From Neopusillimonas aromaticivorans (GTDB lineage Bacteria; Pseudomonadota; Gammaproteobacteria; Burkholderiales; Burkholderiaceae_B), in the NCBI RefSeq assembly GCF_030344915.1, contig NZ_CP128233.1, positions 1,612,001 to 1,676,000 of the forward strand: a DNA stretch of 64,000 nt. Direction: 5' to 3'. Positions 29,546-40,870 of the stretch are shown in pieces (position 1 is the stretch's first letter; each line of letters begins with the position of its first letter). The notes beneath the pieces were generated by a model. That model saw only the letters and a list, made by a program, of their open reading frames with translations, was not told the DNA's origin and ran no database searches. Both the position numbers and the translations under genes were made by a program.

Positions 29546-30010
29546 ATGGCAGACAATTTGATTTTTTCCCGAAGCCGTACGATCAGTGCCCGCTCTTCGA
29601 GCGGGCTGGCGGGCGCAGGTCAGCGCGGGTTTTCGCTGATTGAGGTGATGGTGGTTGTGGTGATCATGGGGGTGCTTGCCGCGCTTGTGGTGCCCAATGT
29701 CATGGGCCGGCCCGATCAGGCACGCGTTATCGCCGCGAAGCAGGATATCGGTGCCATTATGCAGGCGCTCAAGCTGTACCGGCTGGATCATGGCCGCTAT
29801 CCGCCGTCTGATCCCGGCCTTGGCGCGCTGGTCGCCGGTCAGGGCCAGCCGTCGGCGTATCTTGACCGTGTTCCGGTTGATCCGTGGAATACGCCCTACC
29901 AGTATCTGAATCCCGGTGTGCATGACGAGGTCGATGTGTTTTCGCTGGGGGCCGACCGGCAGCCTGGCGGTGAGGGTATGGATGCCGATATTGGTTCCTG
30001 GGCCCGTTAG
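29546..30010 (+). CDS. gspG: Major pseudopilin GspG
   Basis: Intact, 154 residues. The prepilin site is QRG-FSLIEVMVVVVIMGVL, with Glu at +5. The C-terminal part has GAIMQALKLYRLDHGRYPPSDPG, DPWNTPYQY and the calcium-loop region DVFSLGADRQPGGEGMDADI, all typical of GspG. The leader is long (about 27 residues), so a later start is conceivable. It polymerises into the pseudopilus that drives secretion. Confidence 0.95.
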   Translation: MADNLIFSRSRTISARSSSGLAGAGQRGFSLIEVMVVVVIMGVLAALVVPNVMGRPDQARVIAAKQDIGAIMQALKLYRLDHGRYPPSDPGLGALVAGQGQPSAYLDRVPVDPWNTPYQYLNPGVHDEVDVFSLGADRQPGGEGMDADIGSWAR

Positions 30011-30497
30011 CCGGCAGCGCGGTTTTACGCTGCTCGAGATGATGATCGTGTTGCTGATTATCGGCATTGCGACGACGCTGGTCAGCGTGTCTGTGTTTGC
30101 TGACAATCGCGCCCGGGCGTTGCGTCAGGACGCCGTGCGACTGGCGCATGTGTTCACGGCGGCACAGGCCGAAGCCTGGGCCAGCGGTCAGCCGCTCGTA
30201 TGGGAGCATGACGCCGAGGGTTACCGGTTTTCCCGGCAGCCTCGTCAGCTGATGTTGCCGGCTCGAAGGCTGGTGCGTGCGCAGCACGGAACCGATACGG
30301 CCATCGGAGGCGACAGCATTCTGCGCCCGCGCGCATGGATTTCATCAGGTGCCGTTGCCTTGCGCAACAGTGCGGGTGCGGCGTTGGTCTTTGGTGCGGA
30401 TTGGATACCCGGGCCGTTGCAGATGGTGCTTGAGTCAGAGGGGCATGTGGTCAGGTTGTCGCGTCTGGGTAACGGCCGCTTTGTGGTGGAGCCGTGA
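29982..30497 (+). CDS. gspH: Minor pseudopilin GspH
   Basis: Starts inside the end of gspG at ATG 29982 (MPILVPGPVSRQRG). The prepilin cleavage site is RG-FTLLEMMIVLLIIGI. The product is 171 residues with a type II pseudopilin body (RARALRQDAVRLAHVFTAAQ). It overlaps gspG by 29 bases and shares one base of its stop with the gspI start. Confidence 0.92.
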   Translation: MPILVPGPVSRQRGFTLLEMMIVLLIIGIATTLVSVSVFADNRARALRQDAVRLAHVFTAAQAEAWASGQPLVWEHDAEGYRFSRQPRQLMLPARRLVRAQHGTDTAIGGDSILRPRAWISSGAVALRNSAGAALVFGADWIPGPLQMVLESEGHVVRLSRLGNGRFVVEP

Positions 30498-30865
30498 TGG
30501 TCAGGCGTTGCCAGCGTGGTTTTACGCTGATCGAGGTGCTGGTCGCGCTGGCGATTGTGGGCGTTGCGCTGGCGGCAAGTGTTCGGGCGTTGGGTGTGGG
30601 CGTGACCGGTGTGCGCCATATGCAGGAACGCAGTCTGGCCCAGCAGGCGGCACAGAATTTTCTGGCCGAACTTCGGTTGCAGGCGATTTTCCCTCCGCTG
30701 GGGCGGCGTACCCAGCCCTGCCCCCAGGGCACATTGGCGTTTCGGTGTGAGCACGACGTCCAGGCCACGCCAAATGCCCGTTTCCGTCGCGTTAGCGTTC
30801 AGGTCCGTCTTGATAAAGGTCCGGTGGTTGCGCGACTGGACGGTTTGGTGTCCCGCCTGCGATGA
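30497..30865 (+). CDS. gspI: Minor pseudopilin GspI
   Basis: 122 residues. Prepilin site QRG-FTLIEVLVALAIVGVAL, then the GspI pattern RALGVGVTGVRHMQERSLAQ and NFLAELRL. With GspJ and GspK it forms the tip complex. The ATG at 30497 shares one base with the gspH stop; a GTG three bases earlier is possible. Confidence 0.92.
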   Translation: MVRRCQRGFTLIEVLVALAIVGVALAASVRALGVGVTGVRHMQERSLAQQAAQNFLAELRLQAIFPPLGRRTQPCPQGTLAFRCEHDVQATPNARFRRVSVQVRLDKGPVVARLDGLVSRLR

Positions 30866-31500
30866 GTGTTGCGCGTCGGGGCCAGTCGGGCTTTACTCTG
30901 ATTGAGGTACTGGTGGCGCTGGTGCTGATGGCGTTGGTCAGCCTTGTGTCGTGGCGGGGGCTTGATGCCGTGCAAAAAACCGGTGAGCGCCTGGATGAAC
31001 GTGCCGAAGGCATCTTGTCGATGGTGCGTGCGTTGGGTCAGATTGAGCGCGATCTGTTGTTGCATGCCGGGCCCGATGTCTTGCCGGGCCGTGCCGAGAC
31101 CCGGTTGCCCGGTGCGTGGGCGGGCGCTGTGCAGATGCCTGCCGGTATCCACTGGGATGCCGAGGCGGGGTTAAGCGTGGTGCGCTCGGCGGGTAATGGG
31201 CGCTGGCAGCAGCTGCGTTGGTATCTTGATGACAGTGTGTTGTACCGGGCGACGGGCATGGCGTCGTATCAGTTGCCCCTGCCACCGGTTGGCGCGGGTG
31301 TTGCGGTGCTTGGTGATATAAAGGCCATGAGGGTCAGGATCTGGCAACCTGGGTTGGGGTGGCTTGATCCGTCACACAAAGAAAACGCCCGGGCAGTCCG
31401 TGCCGCCGTAGAGGCTGGGGTCATCGGCATTGAAATTGCCTTATTCCGGAACGGAGTGTCCAGTGACCAGCCGTTTCGTAAAGTGGTGCTGCTGCCATGA
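30862..31500 (+). CDS. gspJ: Minor pseudopilin GspJ
   Basis: 212 residues, intact. Prepilin site SG-FTLIEVLVALVLMALVSL, then SWRGLDAVQKTGERLDER, typical of GspJ. It overlaps gspI and gspK by ATGA at each end. Confidence 0.92.
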   Translation: MSVARRGQSGFTLIEVLVALVLMALVSLVSWRGLDAVQKTGERLDERAEGILSMVRALGQIERDLLLHAGPDVLPGRAETRLPGAWAGAVQMPAGIHWDAEAGLSVVRSAGNGRWQQLRWYLDDSVLYRATGMASYQLPLPPVGAGVAVLGDIKAMRVRIWQPGLGWLDPSHKENARAVRAAVEAGVIGIEIALFRNGVSSDQPFRKVVLLP

Positions 31501-32401
31501 GTGCCCCGGCGTCGTGGCGTCAGCGAGGTATGGCCGTGATTGCCGCGCTGCTGGTGGTCGTTGCGGCTTCGGCGATGGCTGTGTCTTTCATCGAGCGGCA
31601 GGGGTTCTGGCGGGTATTCTGATTACAGAGGCTGATCGTAGCCAGTGCCACCTGGATGTTGCGGGGCGGGCTGGATTGGTCGCGGGTGGTGTTGCGCATG
31701 GATGCTGAGGATAGCCCGACAACACGGGCCGATGGCATCTGGGCGCAACCGGTGATCGGGTTGCCGGTAGGTCGGGCCGAAGACCCCGACAACGCCTTGT
31801 TTTCAGGGCAGATCGAGGATGAGCAAAGCAAATACAATTTGCGTAATCTGGCTGCACGCGCCCGAATTGATCCGCAGGCGGTGCGGGGGCTGGAGCGATT
31901 GCTTGAGTCGCTGGCTATTGACCCGGTCTTGGCCATGCGTATGGCGCAACGCGTTGCGGCGGCCCAGTTTGGTGAAGGGGTTGAGCCCGGCGCGGTCGGG
32001 TTGCGCGGTGTTGACGATTTGCGTGCCTTGCCGGGTTTCACCCCACAGATTATCGAGACGTTGCAGCCTTATGTTACTGTCTTGCCCGAGGCCACCGCCA
32101 TCAATGTCAACACCGCTTCGGCAGAAGTGCTGGGGGCGTTCATTGACGGGCTTGGGCTGGCAAAGGCACGAGCCTTGCTTGTCGAGCGTGACCGGGGGTG
32201 TGGTTTGCCAGTCGAGGCGATTTTCTCAACCGTGCCGGTCAGCTGAAGCCCGAGGTGCTGGAGCGCATCGAGGTCAGCAGCCATTGGTTTCGCGTGACGG
32301 GTGAGGTTACGGTTGGAAATACGATGGTGAGTCTGCAGGCACTGCTGCGACGAAGCGATCAGGGGTATCGTCCGTCCGCTGGGTTACCTACTAATAAATA
32401 A
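31497..32401 (+). CDS. gspK: Minor pseudopilin GspK (three frameshifts)
   Basis: The tip-capping pseudopilin without Glu at +5. MSAPASWRQRGMAVIAALLVVVAAS gives the leader and hydrophobic helix. Repairs near 31605, 31640 and 32215 join VLAGILITEADRSQ, ATWMLRGGLDWSRVVLRMD, the long alpha domain (YNLRNLAARARIDPQAVRG, INVNTASAEVLGAFIDGL) and FLNRAGQLKPEVLERIEVSS. The repaired length is about 300 residues, right for GspK. Confidence 0.85.
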
Positions 32402-32405
32402 CACC

Positions 32406-33428
32406 ATGAGACAACATTTGCGCGTGGCCTTGCCGCCTCTTACCCAACTGGTACGTGACTCGATTCTGCCTTTCGTTCAGGTTGACACGCAAGGGGTGTG
32501 GCGCGTGCCGGGCACGTGCCGCTGGCCGAGCTGGGGGGCAGTCGGGCTCAGAGCCTGTGTATGCCATCCTGCATCCCGACGATGCCATTGTCGCGAACAC
32601 GACGCTGCCTCCGGTGTCGGCCCGGCATCTGGATGCCGCCGTGTCTGCCAGTATCGAGCCCATGACGTTGTCGGACATAGACGAGTTGTGCGTGGCACAT
32701 GGGCCGCGCGCCCAGGACGGTACCGTAACGGTCGCATGGACGGCTCGTCGCCCATTGGAAGACGCCTGGGCTTTGCTGGTTGCCGTGGGTGTGAATGTTG
32801 TGGCGTTCATTCCGCACGCGCTGGCCATTCCAGACACCGATCCGCAGCCTGATCGGCCCCTTGAATTGCCGGCCGGGCTGCGGTGGTTGGCACCGTTGCC
32901 GGCCTGGTCACTGGCCCGCAGCGCGGCCCGGCCGCCATCGACCCGCAGTCACTGGCGTCGGCCCTTGTATTGGGTGGCGGCGGCGGTGGTGGTCTGGGTG
33001 GTCGGTTTGAACGTGTATGCGGCTCGTCTGGGGCATCAGGTTCAGGCGCTTCAGCATGATATGCGATTGGCGGTGATGCAGGCATTTCCGCAGGTGCAGG
33101 TCGTTATCGACCCTGTTCGCCAGGCGCAGCATCAGCGGGACGCGTTGCGGCGACTGCAGGGTGATGCCGTTGATGATGATTTCGTGCCGTTGGCATTGGC
33201 GGCGGCAAGCGTACTGGATTTTTCTGAACGTCGTGTGCGGGCCCTTCACTACACGCAGGGTGTGCTGACCCTGACGCTGGCCGAAGGTTATGCGCCACCT
33301 GCCAACGAGGCAGCGTTGGCGCAGTCGGCCTCGGTACGGCAATTGAAGCTTGAGCGCGAAGACAGTCAGCCGCATGTGTGGCGCGTGCAGCGACAGGCGC
33401 CCGGTGAATCCCGGGGGCGCAACCATGA
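32406..33428 (+). CDS. gspL: T2SS platform protein GspL (frameshifted)
   Basis: Recruits the GspE ATPase through its cytoplasmic actin-like domain and spans the membrane once. The product starts MRQHLRVALPPLTQLVRDS; the frame changes by two bases near 32520-32545 to SEPVYAILHPDDAIV and by one near 33410. The membrane segment is WRRPLYWVAAAVVVWVVGLNVYAARL and is followed by a coiled periplasmic part. With three bases added it has 341 residues and ends at the TGA that overlaps the gspM ATG. Confidence 0.8.
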
Positions 33429-34011
33429 ATCGTCCTGTGTCGACGGGGTCAGGTCAGTCCTGGCGTGGGGGCATTGGCATGTTCGTGCGACAGGCTCGTC
33501 ATGCCTGGCGACAACGAACCCCGCGTGAGCAGACATTGTTGCGGGGGCGGTGCTGCTGATTTTCCTGGCCGTATTGTGGACGGTTGGGTTGCGCCCGGCG
33601 CTGCAGACTGTGCAGCGCGCGCATCAGCAGCTACCGGTTTTACACGCAGAGGCCGCCCAATTGAGCACGGTCTTGCTCGAAGCAAAGGCTTTGGGGCGCG
33701 GACGTTCCGGTACGTTGTCGGTACCTGCGACAGAGGCGGCTCTGACGGCCAGTCTGGGTGACGCCGGGCTGGACCGTGTCAGTGTTTTTAGCCGGGCAGA
33801 GGGCCCGGCTGCCGAGGCCGGGCAATGGCAGGTCCAGTTCACCCGTGCGCCGGCCGGGCGGGTGATCGAGTGGGTGGCCCGGCTGCCGCTCGTGGCGCAG
33901 GTGCAGATTCGCGAGGCTGATCTGGCTCGAAGTGTCATTGATGGCCGCGACCGGCCCGGCCAGCTGGATGGCCGCATTATCGTCACCATGCCTGTGAAGG
34001 TATCCCCGTGA
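33425..34011 (+). CDS. gspM: T2SS platform protein GspM (one frameshift)
   Basis: Partner of GspL. A cytoplasmic start (MNRPVSTGSGQSWRGG, then RQARHAWRQRTPREQTLL) and one membrane segment (AVLLIFLAVLWTVGLRPAL) precede a periplasmic ferredoxin-like domain (TEAALTASLGDAGLDRVSVF, VIEWVARLPLVAQVQIREAD). One G is lost near 33545. The repaired length is 195 residues. Confidence 0.85.
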
Positions 34012-34774
34012 TGGGCTGGCGGCGTACGGTGTGGGTGATTGTGCTGGTGGTGGTGGCGTGCGCGGTCGCAATCCGGGTGCTGCCGGCTCGCTGGGTGATG
34101 GCATGGATACCCGAGACTTCCCCGTTATTGTGACGGATGCGTCCGGAACCCTGTGGTCGGCCAGTGCAACGGTTGCGGTGGGTGCCGGTGGTTTGCGGCG
34201 CACTTTGCCTGACCCGTTACGATGGCATCTGGTGTTCGATGGCGGGCCGGTGCTTGATTTGACGCACCCGTGGTTGGGTGGTCCGTTGACCTTGTCATTG
34301 TCGTGGCAGGGTTTGCGTTTGTCGGGTCAGTCGTTGCAGCTGCCGGCTTTTGCGTTGACGACGGCGCATGCGATGTTCAATACCCTTGATCCGGGTGGGG
34401 ATGTCCTGGTCGACTGGCCGGAACTGGTGCTGGGCCCCGCAGGTCTCTCGTCCGATGACGGGGGCCGCTTGCTGTCCGTGAGATGGCGCAATGCGTCGTC
34501 GTCGCTGACCCGGGTACAGCCGTTGGGCGATTACACCCTGACCGTGAGGTCGGGTATTGACCGTGGCGTTGTCTTGGCGTTAACGACGCGTGAAGGCCCG
34601 CTGGTGATGCAAGGCGAAGGCACCGTATTGCCTTCGGGCCGGGCGCACTTTGATGGCCAGGCCTGGGTCGACGCGTCGGCCAGCGGCGATACCCATGCGG
34701 CCCTGACCGGCCTGTTGAATGCCATGGGGCCCCGTTCGGGGCCGGATGGTCGCATTATGATGAACGTACGTTAG
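34011..34774 (+). CDS. gspN: T2SS protein GspN (one frameshift)
   Basis: Accessory T2SS component found in a subset of systems. The N-terminal membrane segment TVWVIVLVVVACAVAIRVLPARWVMAW is followed, after a break near 34115, by VIVTDASGTLWSASATVAVG, the conserved GspN motif, and a beta-rich periplasmic domain. The repaired length is 254 residues. Its ATG shares a base with the gspM stop. Confidence 0.8.
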
Positions 34775-34803
34775 TGTCTGCTTACCCTTTTGAAACTGCT
34801 GCC

Positions 34804-37246
34804 ATGACCCCTTTATTGTTCTCTGCCCGATGTTCGTCCCGGCGTTCCGCCCGTTGTGGTGCGCGCATGTCTCTGTTGATGCTTGTGGTTGTGCTGGGCG
34901 GTTGTGCCGCCACAGATACGGCCCAGGATGCTTCAGGGAGCCCGCTTGTGGCGTATACCTCGGTTGGGTCTCAGCCGTCGCAACGGGCGGAACCTTATAC
35001 CGATTCAGGGCAGCCCCGGCCGCGCGCCTTGACGCCTATCCGCGAGCGTCCGGCGCCTGACGGTGACGCCCAGGCGGTCAAGCCGGCAGGGGGCAGCGCA
35101 CCACGCTTAATTTCAATGGGGCTGAACTGGGTGGGGTCGTACGTGCCCTGGCACAGTTTACCGGGCACAATTTTGTGGTTGATCCGCGTGTGCGGGGTCA
35201 GTTAACCCTGGTGTCTGAAACGCCGGTCGATGCCGAGACGGCCTATTCCATGTTGCTGGGCGCCTTGCGGATGCAGGGTTTGCCGTCATTGATGTCGATG
35301 GCGTCAAGCGGGTGATACCCGAGGCCGACGCCAAGCTGCAGGGCGGGCCGGTGGTATCCGGGCGTCAAGCGGCCACGGGGGTGAACTGGTCACACGGGTT
35401 TTCCCGTTGCGTTACGAAAGCGCAGCGGCGCTGGTGCCGGTTTTGCGGCCCATGGTGGCACCCAATAACACCATTGCGGCCCATGCGGGTAATAACACGC
35501 TCGTGATTACCGATTATGCCGATAACCTTGACCGGATTGCCGAGGTGATTTCCCGCGTTGATACGCCGGCGTCCATCAACACCGACGTGATTCCCATTCA
35601 GTATGGGGTGGCGCTGGACGTCGCCGCACTGGCCCATCAGATGCTGCACACCAGCGGGCCTGACCAGGTCCAGCAGGTGAGTGTCATCGCCGACCCCCGC
35701 AGCAATGCGGTACTGGTGCGGGCCAGCACCCCCGAGCGTCTTAAACTGGCGCGCAATCTGATTCTGCGTATTGATTCTCCCGAGTCGCGTGCCGGCAACT
35801 TGCACGTCGTTTATTTGCGCAATGCACAGGCCACCCATTTGGCAGAGGTCTTGCGGGGTGCACTGGGCGGGCAGGGCGGCGCCGGTGCCTCGGCCGACAC
35901 GGGTGGCTCACTGTCGGGTAGTGGCGTGGATGGGGCCATGGGTTCCGGGGCTTCGCGGCCTGATTTTGCCCAGCAGGCGGGCGGGTCTGCGCCTGGGCTA
36001 CTGAACGCGGCGGCGGCTGGTGCAGGCCTGGCCGGTGGCGGTACACCGGGCGCTGATCTCTTGGGCAATGACCGCCGGGCCGTGACGTTTTCGGCCGGCG
36101 GGGCAACGGTCCAGGCGGATCCCACCACCAATACCCTGATTATCTCTGCGCCCGATCCGTTGTATCGCAGTCTGCGCGAAGTGATTGACCAGCTTGATCA
36201 GCGTCGCGCTCAAGTGCTGATTGAAAGCCTGATTGTGGAAGTCAACGCGGAAGATGCCGCCGAGTTTGGTATTCAGTGGATGGCTGGCGCCGACCGTATC
36301 AGCAATGGTGGCACCTCATTCATTGGCGGTTCGAATCTGGGTGGATCCGGTATCGGTGCCAATCTGGGTGATGCGCGCAGCACCATTGATGCGTTGGGGG
36401 CCGGCATGAGTCTGGGTGTGGTCAGAGGGACGGTGGATGTGCTGGGAACCCAGTTGCTGAACCTGAGCGTCCTGGCGCGCGCCATGCAAAAGCAAGGGGG
36501 TCAATGTGTTGTCTACACCCAACCTGATGACGCTCGACAACGAACAGGCCAGCATCGTGGTGGGGCGTACTGTGCCGTTTGTCACGGGCAGTTACACCAC
36601 GTCGGGTGACGGGGCCAGCAACCCGTTTCAGACCGTGCAACGCGAAGACGTTGGCTTGACGTTGCGCATCCGGCCGCAGATTTCCGAAGGTGGTACCGTC
36701 AAACTGGCGTTGTATCAAGAGGTCAGCAGTATTGACCCGTCGTCGAGCCTGCCGACCAATGAATCGAACGGAACCATCATCACGCGCAAGCGGGCCCTGG
36801 AAACCAAGGTGCTGGTGGATGACGGACAAATCATTGTGCTGGGTGGTCTGCTTGAGGATGTGGTCGATGACAGTGTCACCTCAGTGCCGTTGCTCGGTGA
36901 CATTCCGGTGGTCGGCAACCTGTTCAAATACCAGCGGCGTGGGCGCACCAAGACCAACCTGATGGTTTTCCTGCGACCGCACATCGTTCGCAATGCGCAG
37001 GACAGTGCAGGCCTGACGCTGGATCGTTATAACTACATGCGGGCGGCGCAAGCCGGTCTGCCGGCCCGTGCATCGTCCTGGCTGGTGCCCGACGCTACTA
37101 CGGCTGTGTTGCCTGAAATCCAGCGCAGCCAGCCGGGTGGCCTGCTTGATTTGCGCGGCCTGGAAAATGCGGCCACTGCGCCTGCACCGGCAAGGGCGGA
37201 ACCACCGTCGGGCCGTCCGGCGTCAGGGTTGTCCGAGCCGCTATGA
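34804..37246 (+). CDS. gspD: T2SS secretin GspD with lipobox (four breaks)
   Basis: The outer-membrane channel. The N-terminus MSLLMLVVVLGGCAATD looks like a lipoprotein signal (L-G-G-C), as in HxcQ lipo-secretins. N-domains follow (LNFNGAELGGVVRALAQFTG, VFPLRYESAAALVPVLRPM, VYLRNAQATHLAEVLRGALG). A Gly-rich stretch at 35870-36060 interrupts the N3 region. The secretin core has VLIESLIVEVNAEDAAEFGIQW, VNVLSTPNLMTLDNEQA, VGRTVPFVTG and DIPVVGNLFKYQRR. Breaks near 35095, 35277, 35385 and 36496-36500 are lost bases; the last is a loss of two from a run of seven. The repaired length is 815 residues. No good ribosome-binding site precedes the ATG; a GTG start at 34774 is an alternative. Confidence 0.88.
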
Positions 37247-38662
37247 TGGCCCGTCTGCCCTATCATTGGGCGCGCGTCCAGCGTGCCCTCATCCAGAGGG
37301 GGCTGAGGGTGATGTGCTGATTATTTCGGGGCGTACACCCGCCTGGGCGCTGGCAGAAATTCGTCGTCGGCATGGTGTGCTGCCAGTTCGCGAAGTGGGC
37401 GACGACGAGCTCGACACGTTGCTGGTGACGGCCTACGCCCAGACAGGTAACGCGGCAGATGTCGTTGATGCCGCCGCCAGTGAAATCGATCTGGATCGCT
37501 TGCTGCAAGACGTGCCCGAGGTCGAGGACCTGCTTGAAACCAGCGATGAGGCGCCGGTAATACGTATTATCAATGCGCTCTTGACCCAGGCGGTTCGTGA
37601 CGAGGCCAGTGATATTCACATCGAGCCTTTCGAGACGCATGCCGTCGTGCGCTATCGGGTGGACGGCACCCTGCGTGACATCGTGAGCCCGCGTCGTGCC
37701 CTGCATAATGCCCTGGTGTCGCGGGTCAAGATCATGGCCAGCCTTGATATTGCTGAAAAGCGGCTGCCGCAAGACGGCCGTATCGCGCTCAGGGTGGCCG
37801 GGCGGCCGATTGATGTACGGGTCTCGACATTGCCGACCGGCCACGGCGAACGGGTCGTGCTGCGCCTGCTCGATAAGGAAGCAGGGCGCTTGCAACTTGA
37901 GCGCCTGGGCATGGCGGCCGACGTCATGACTGAGCTTGACCGATTGATCCGGCTGCCGCACGGTATTTTGTTGCTGACCGGCCCGACGGGCAGTGGCAAG
38001 ACGACCACGCTGTATGCCGCCCTCGGGCGGCTGGATGCGTCCACCACCAATATTCTGACGGTCGAAGACCCCATTGAGTACGACTTGCCGGGTATCGGCC
38101 AGACGCAGGTCAACCCGCGCATTGACCTGACCTTCGCCGTGGCCTTGCGGGCGTTGCTGCGTCAAGATCCCGATGTGATCATGATCGGCGAAATTCGCGA
38201 CCTTGAAACGGCACAGATTGCGGTGCAGGCGTCATTGACCGGCCATCTGGTGCTGGCCACGCTGCACACCAACGATGCCGTGTCGGCGGTTACGCGGTTG
38301 ACCGACATGGGGATTGAACCCTTTTTGCTGGCCTCTACGTTGCAGGGTGTACTGGCACAACGCCTGGTACGCAAGTTGTGTACGCAGTGCAAGCAACCCC
38401 ACCCCGATGGCACGGCACGCTGGAACCCGCAAGGTTGCGCGGCCTGCAGCCATACCGGGTACAGTGGCCGCACTGGCGTGCACGAACTGTTTGTACTGAA
38501 CGATGAGCTGCGCACCCTGATTCATGCGGATGCCGGCGAGCAGGCCTTGCGTCAGGCAGCGCGCCAGGGGGCATGCGTAGCCTTCAGCAGGATGCCGGGC
38601 GCTGGGTGCAGCAGGGCGTGACCTCGCCGGAAGAAATTGCCCGCGTGACACGCGATACCTAG
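37246..38662 (+). CDS. gspE: T2SS ATPase GspE (two frameshifts)
   Basis: Cytoplasmic hexameric ATPase powering pseudopilus assembly. MARLPYHWARVQRALIQ is joined, after a lost G near 37303, to AEGDVLIISGRTPAWALAE. The core shows Walker A LLTGPTGSGKTTTL, Asp box, Walker B QDPDVIMIGEIRD, His box (ATLHTNDAVSAVTRL) and a zinc-binding tetracysteine CTQC...CAAC. A second lost base near 38566 restores GMRSLQQDAGRWVQQGVTSP and a stop at 38660-38662. The repaired length is 472 residues. Confidence 0.92.
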
Positions 38663-38677
38663 CACCGGAGCGAGACC

Positions 38678-39880
38678 ATGCCTTCTTATCAGTATGAGGC
38701 GGTTGATGCCGCCGGGCACCATGATCGGGGCCGAATCGATGCCGACAGTGTCCGGAGTGCGCGTGCGGCGCTGCGGGCACGCGGGCTGTTACCCTTGTGG
38801 GTACGCGAGAATGGTGGGCGCGGGGGCAAGTCTTGGTCAATGGGGGCCGAATCAGCGATGCCGACCTGGGTTGGTTGACGCGGCAACTGGCCAGTTTGCT
38901 GGCGGCCGGGTTGCCGCTTGAGGCGGCGTTGCGCGCCACTATGGAACAAGCCGAGCGCAAGCCCGTTTCCCAGGCGCTGGCGGCGGTACGCGATGATGTG
39001 CGTGCCGGTCATCGTCTGGGTGAGGCGCTGGCGGCACACCCACGGCACTTCCCCGAAATTTATCGGGCGTTGGTTGATGCCGGCGAACAGTCGGGTGATC
39101 TGGCGCAGGTCCTTGAGCGCCTTGCCGATTACATCGAGTCGCGCAGTGCATTGCGCAACAAGGTACTGACGGCGTTCATTTATCCGGTCATCGTGACCAT
39201 CGTATCGATCGGGATTGTGATTTTTTTGCTCAGCTATGTGGTGCCACAGGTGGTTGGGGCGTTTTCGCAGGCACAGCAGACACTCCCTTGCTGACGCGCC
39301 TGATGCTGGCGGCCAGTGCATTCACACGGGAATGGGGGCTGGCCGTGGTGCTTGGCCTGGTGGCGTTGTTCGGGCTGTGGCGCTTGCGTTTGCGCAATCC
39401 GTCAGCGCGTCTGGCATGGCATACGCGTGTCTTGCGGCTACCGATTCTGGGTCGCTATGCCATGGGGGTTGATGTCGCGCGTTTTGCCGATACGCTGGCC
39501 ATCTTGACGAGCAGCAATGTCCCGTTGCTGGCGGCTCTTGAGGCGGCCCGTCGTACGCTCAGAAATTGCAAGTTGCAGGCGGCGGTTGATGATGCGACTC
39601 GTCGTGTGCGAGAGGGTAGCGCTTTGGCGCAGGCGCTTGAGGCACAGAAAACTTTTCCACCGTTACTGATTCATCTGGCGGGTAGTGGCGAACGCACCGG
39701 CCAGTTATCGGCCATGCTGGACCGCGCGGCCCGTGTGCTGTCCAGCGAGCTGGAACGGCGCGCCATGACCATGACCGCGCTGCTTGAGCCGCTGATGATT
39801 CTGATCATGGGGGGATTGTGCTGGTGATTGTATTGGCGGTAATGATGCCGATCATTGAAATTAATCAGCTTGTGCATTAA
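38678..39880 (+). CDS. gspF: T2SS inner-membrane platform protein GspF (three frameshifts)
   Basis: Polytopic protein around which the pseudopilus assembles. It begins MPSYQYEAVDAAGHHDRG. The two repeated cytoplasmic domains are visible: LTRQLASLLAAGLPLEAALRA and FADTLAILTSSNVPLLAALEA, each followed by membrane helices (VIVTIVSIGIVIFLLSYVVP). Breaks near 38825, 39290 and 39815 are lost bases. The end is VLVIVLAVMMPIIEINQLVH, 401 residues. It is the last gene of the operon. Confidence 0.9.
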
Positions 39881-39957
39881 GCGGTAACGCCCTGACGACG
39901 GCATACATTGTTGCCTGTTGTCAGCCTGTCGCCGCAGTTTACTGAAGGCCTGTTGCT

Positions 39958-40811
39958 ATGAATACGCTGTTACTGGTGGGTGGTGATTTGTGTGTGCGGA
40001 CGGCACGGTTGCTGGATCCGCACGACTGGAAATGCATTGGTTTGCGCCGCAGCCCGATGCCCCCGAGCCTGATGATTGCATGACCTGGGTGCAGGCCGAT
40101 CTGCATGACCCGGCCAGTTTGTCCATTCTGCGTGAGGGTGAGTTTTCTGAAGTCAGCCATATCCTGTATGCCCCGTCACCGGACAGTCGTACCGCTGATC
40201 ATTACACCCGCGTTTATTCGCAAGGGCTTCCGAACCTGTTGAACAGTTTGTCGCCGGGTTGTCTGGCGCGTTTGAAACGCTGTGTTTTGGTGGGCTCGAC
40301 AGCAGTTTGGGGGCCTTCGGACGCGTGGGTGGATGAAGACTCACCGGTTCAGAACACGAATTTCCGTACCCAGGCGCTTTTGAAGGCCGAGGCGGCTCTG
40401 CAGGCGATCTTGCCGCAGGGCGTGGGTGTGACGTTGCGGTTGTCCGGGTTATATGGTCCGGGGCGGATGCATCTGATCAACGGATTACGGGCCGGCAGGG
40501 TTACGGTGCCCGATGGGCCTGGTCATTGGGCCAATCGAATTCACAGTGATGACGCGGCTCGTGCGTGCGCCCACCTTCTGGCGCTGGCTGACCCGCAGTC
40601 GCTGTACATTGGCACGGATGACCAGCCCCTTCCGCTGGCCGGGTTTTACGATGACGTTGCGCGTTTGCTGGGCGCCCCCATGCCGGCACGGGAATCCAGG
40701 GTGCCGGATGGCAAGCGGTTGTCAAATGCGCGCCTGCGTGCATCGGGTTGGACCCCGGAATGGCCGTGTGCGCTGGACTGGTATGCGCGTAACAGGCCTG
40801 CCGACGGTTGA
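39958..40811 (+). CDS. NAD(P)-dependent epimerase/dehydratase family protein (one frameshift)
   Basis: An extended SDR of about 284 residues related to YeeZ-type nucleoside-sugar-like oxidoreductases. NTLLLVGGDLCVRTARLL is the dinucleotide fold, with the Gly motif degenerate. Later features are CVLVGSTAVWG, SGLYGPGRMHLINGL and NRIHSDDAARACAHLL. The frame shifts near 40057, in a C-run. The usual Tyr-x3-Lys is not seen, so catalysis is uncertain. It stands alone between the gsp operon and a terminator. Confidence 0.7.
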
Positions 40812-40836
40812 GGCCGCAGCAGGTGTGGAAAGGCCG

Positions 40837-40862
40837 GGCGTATCGATGGATATACGCCTTTT
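40837..40862 (+). terminator. Rho-independent terminator
   Basis: GGCGTAT (40837-40843), an 8-base loop, ATACGCC (40852-40858), then TTTTA. It lies 26 bases after the epimerase gene, where the opposing liv operon ends. Confidence 0.65.
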
Positions 40863-40870
40863 AGTGGCGC

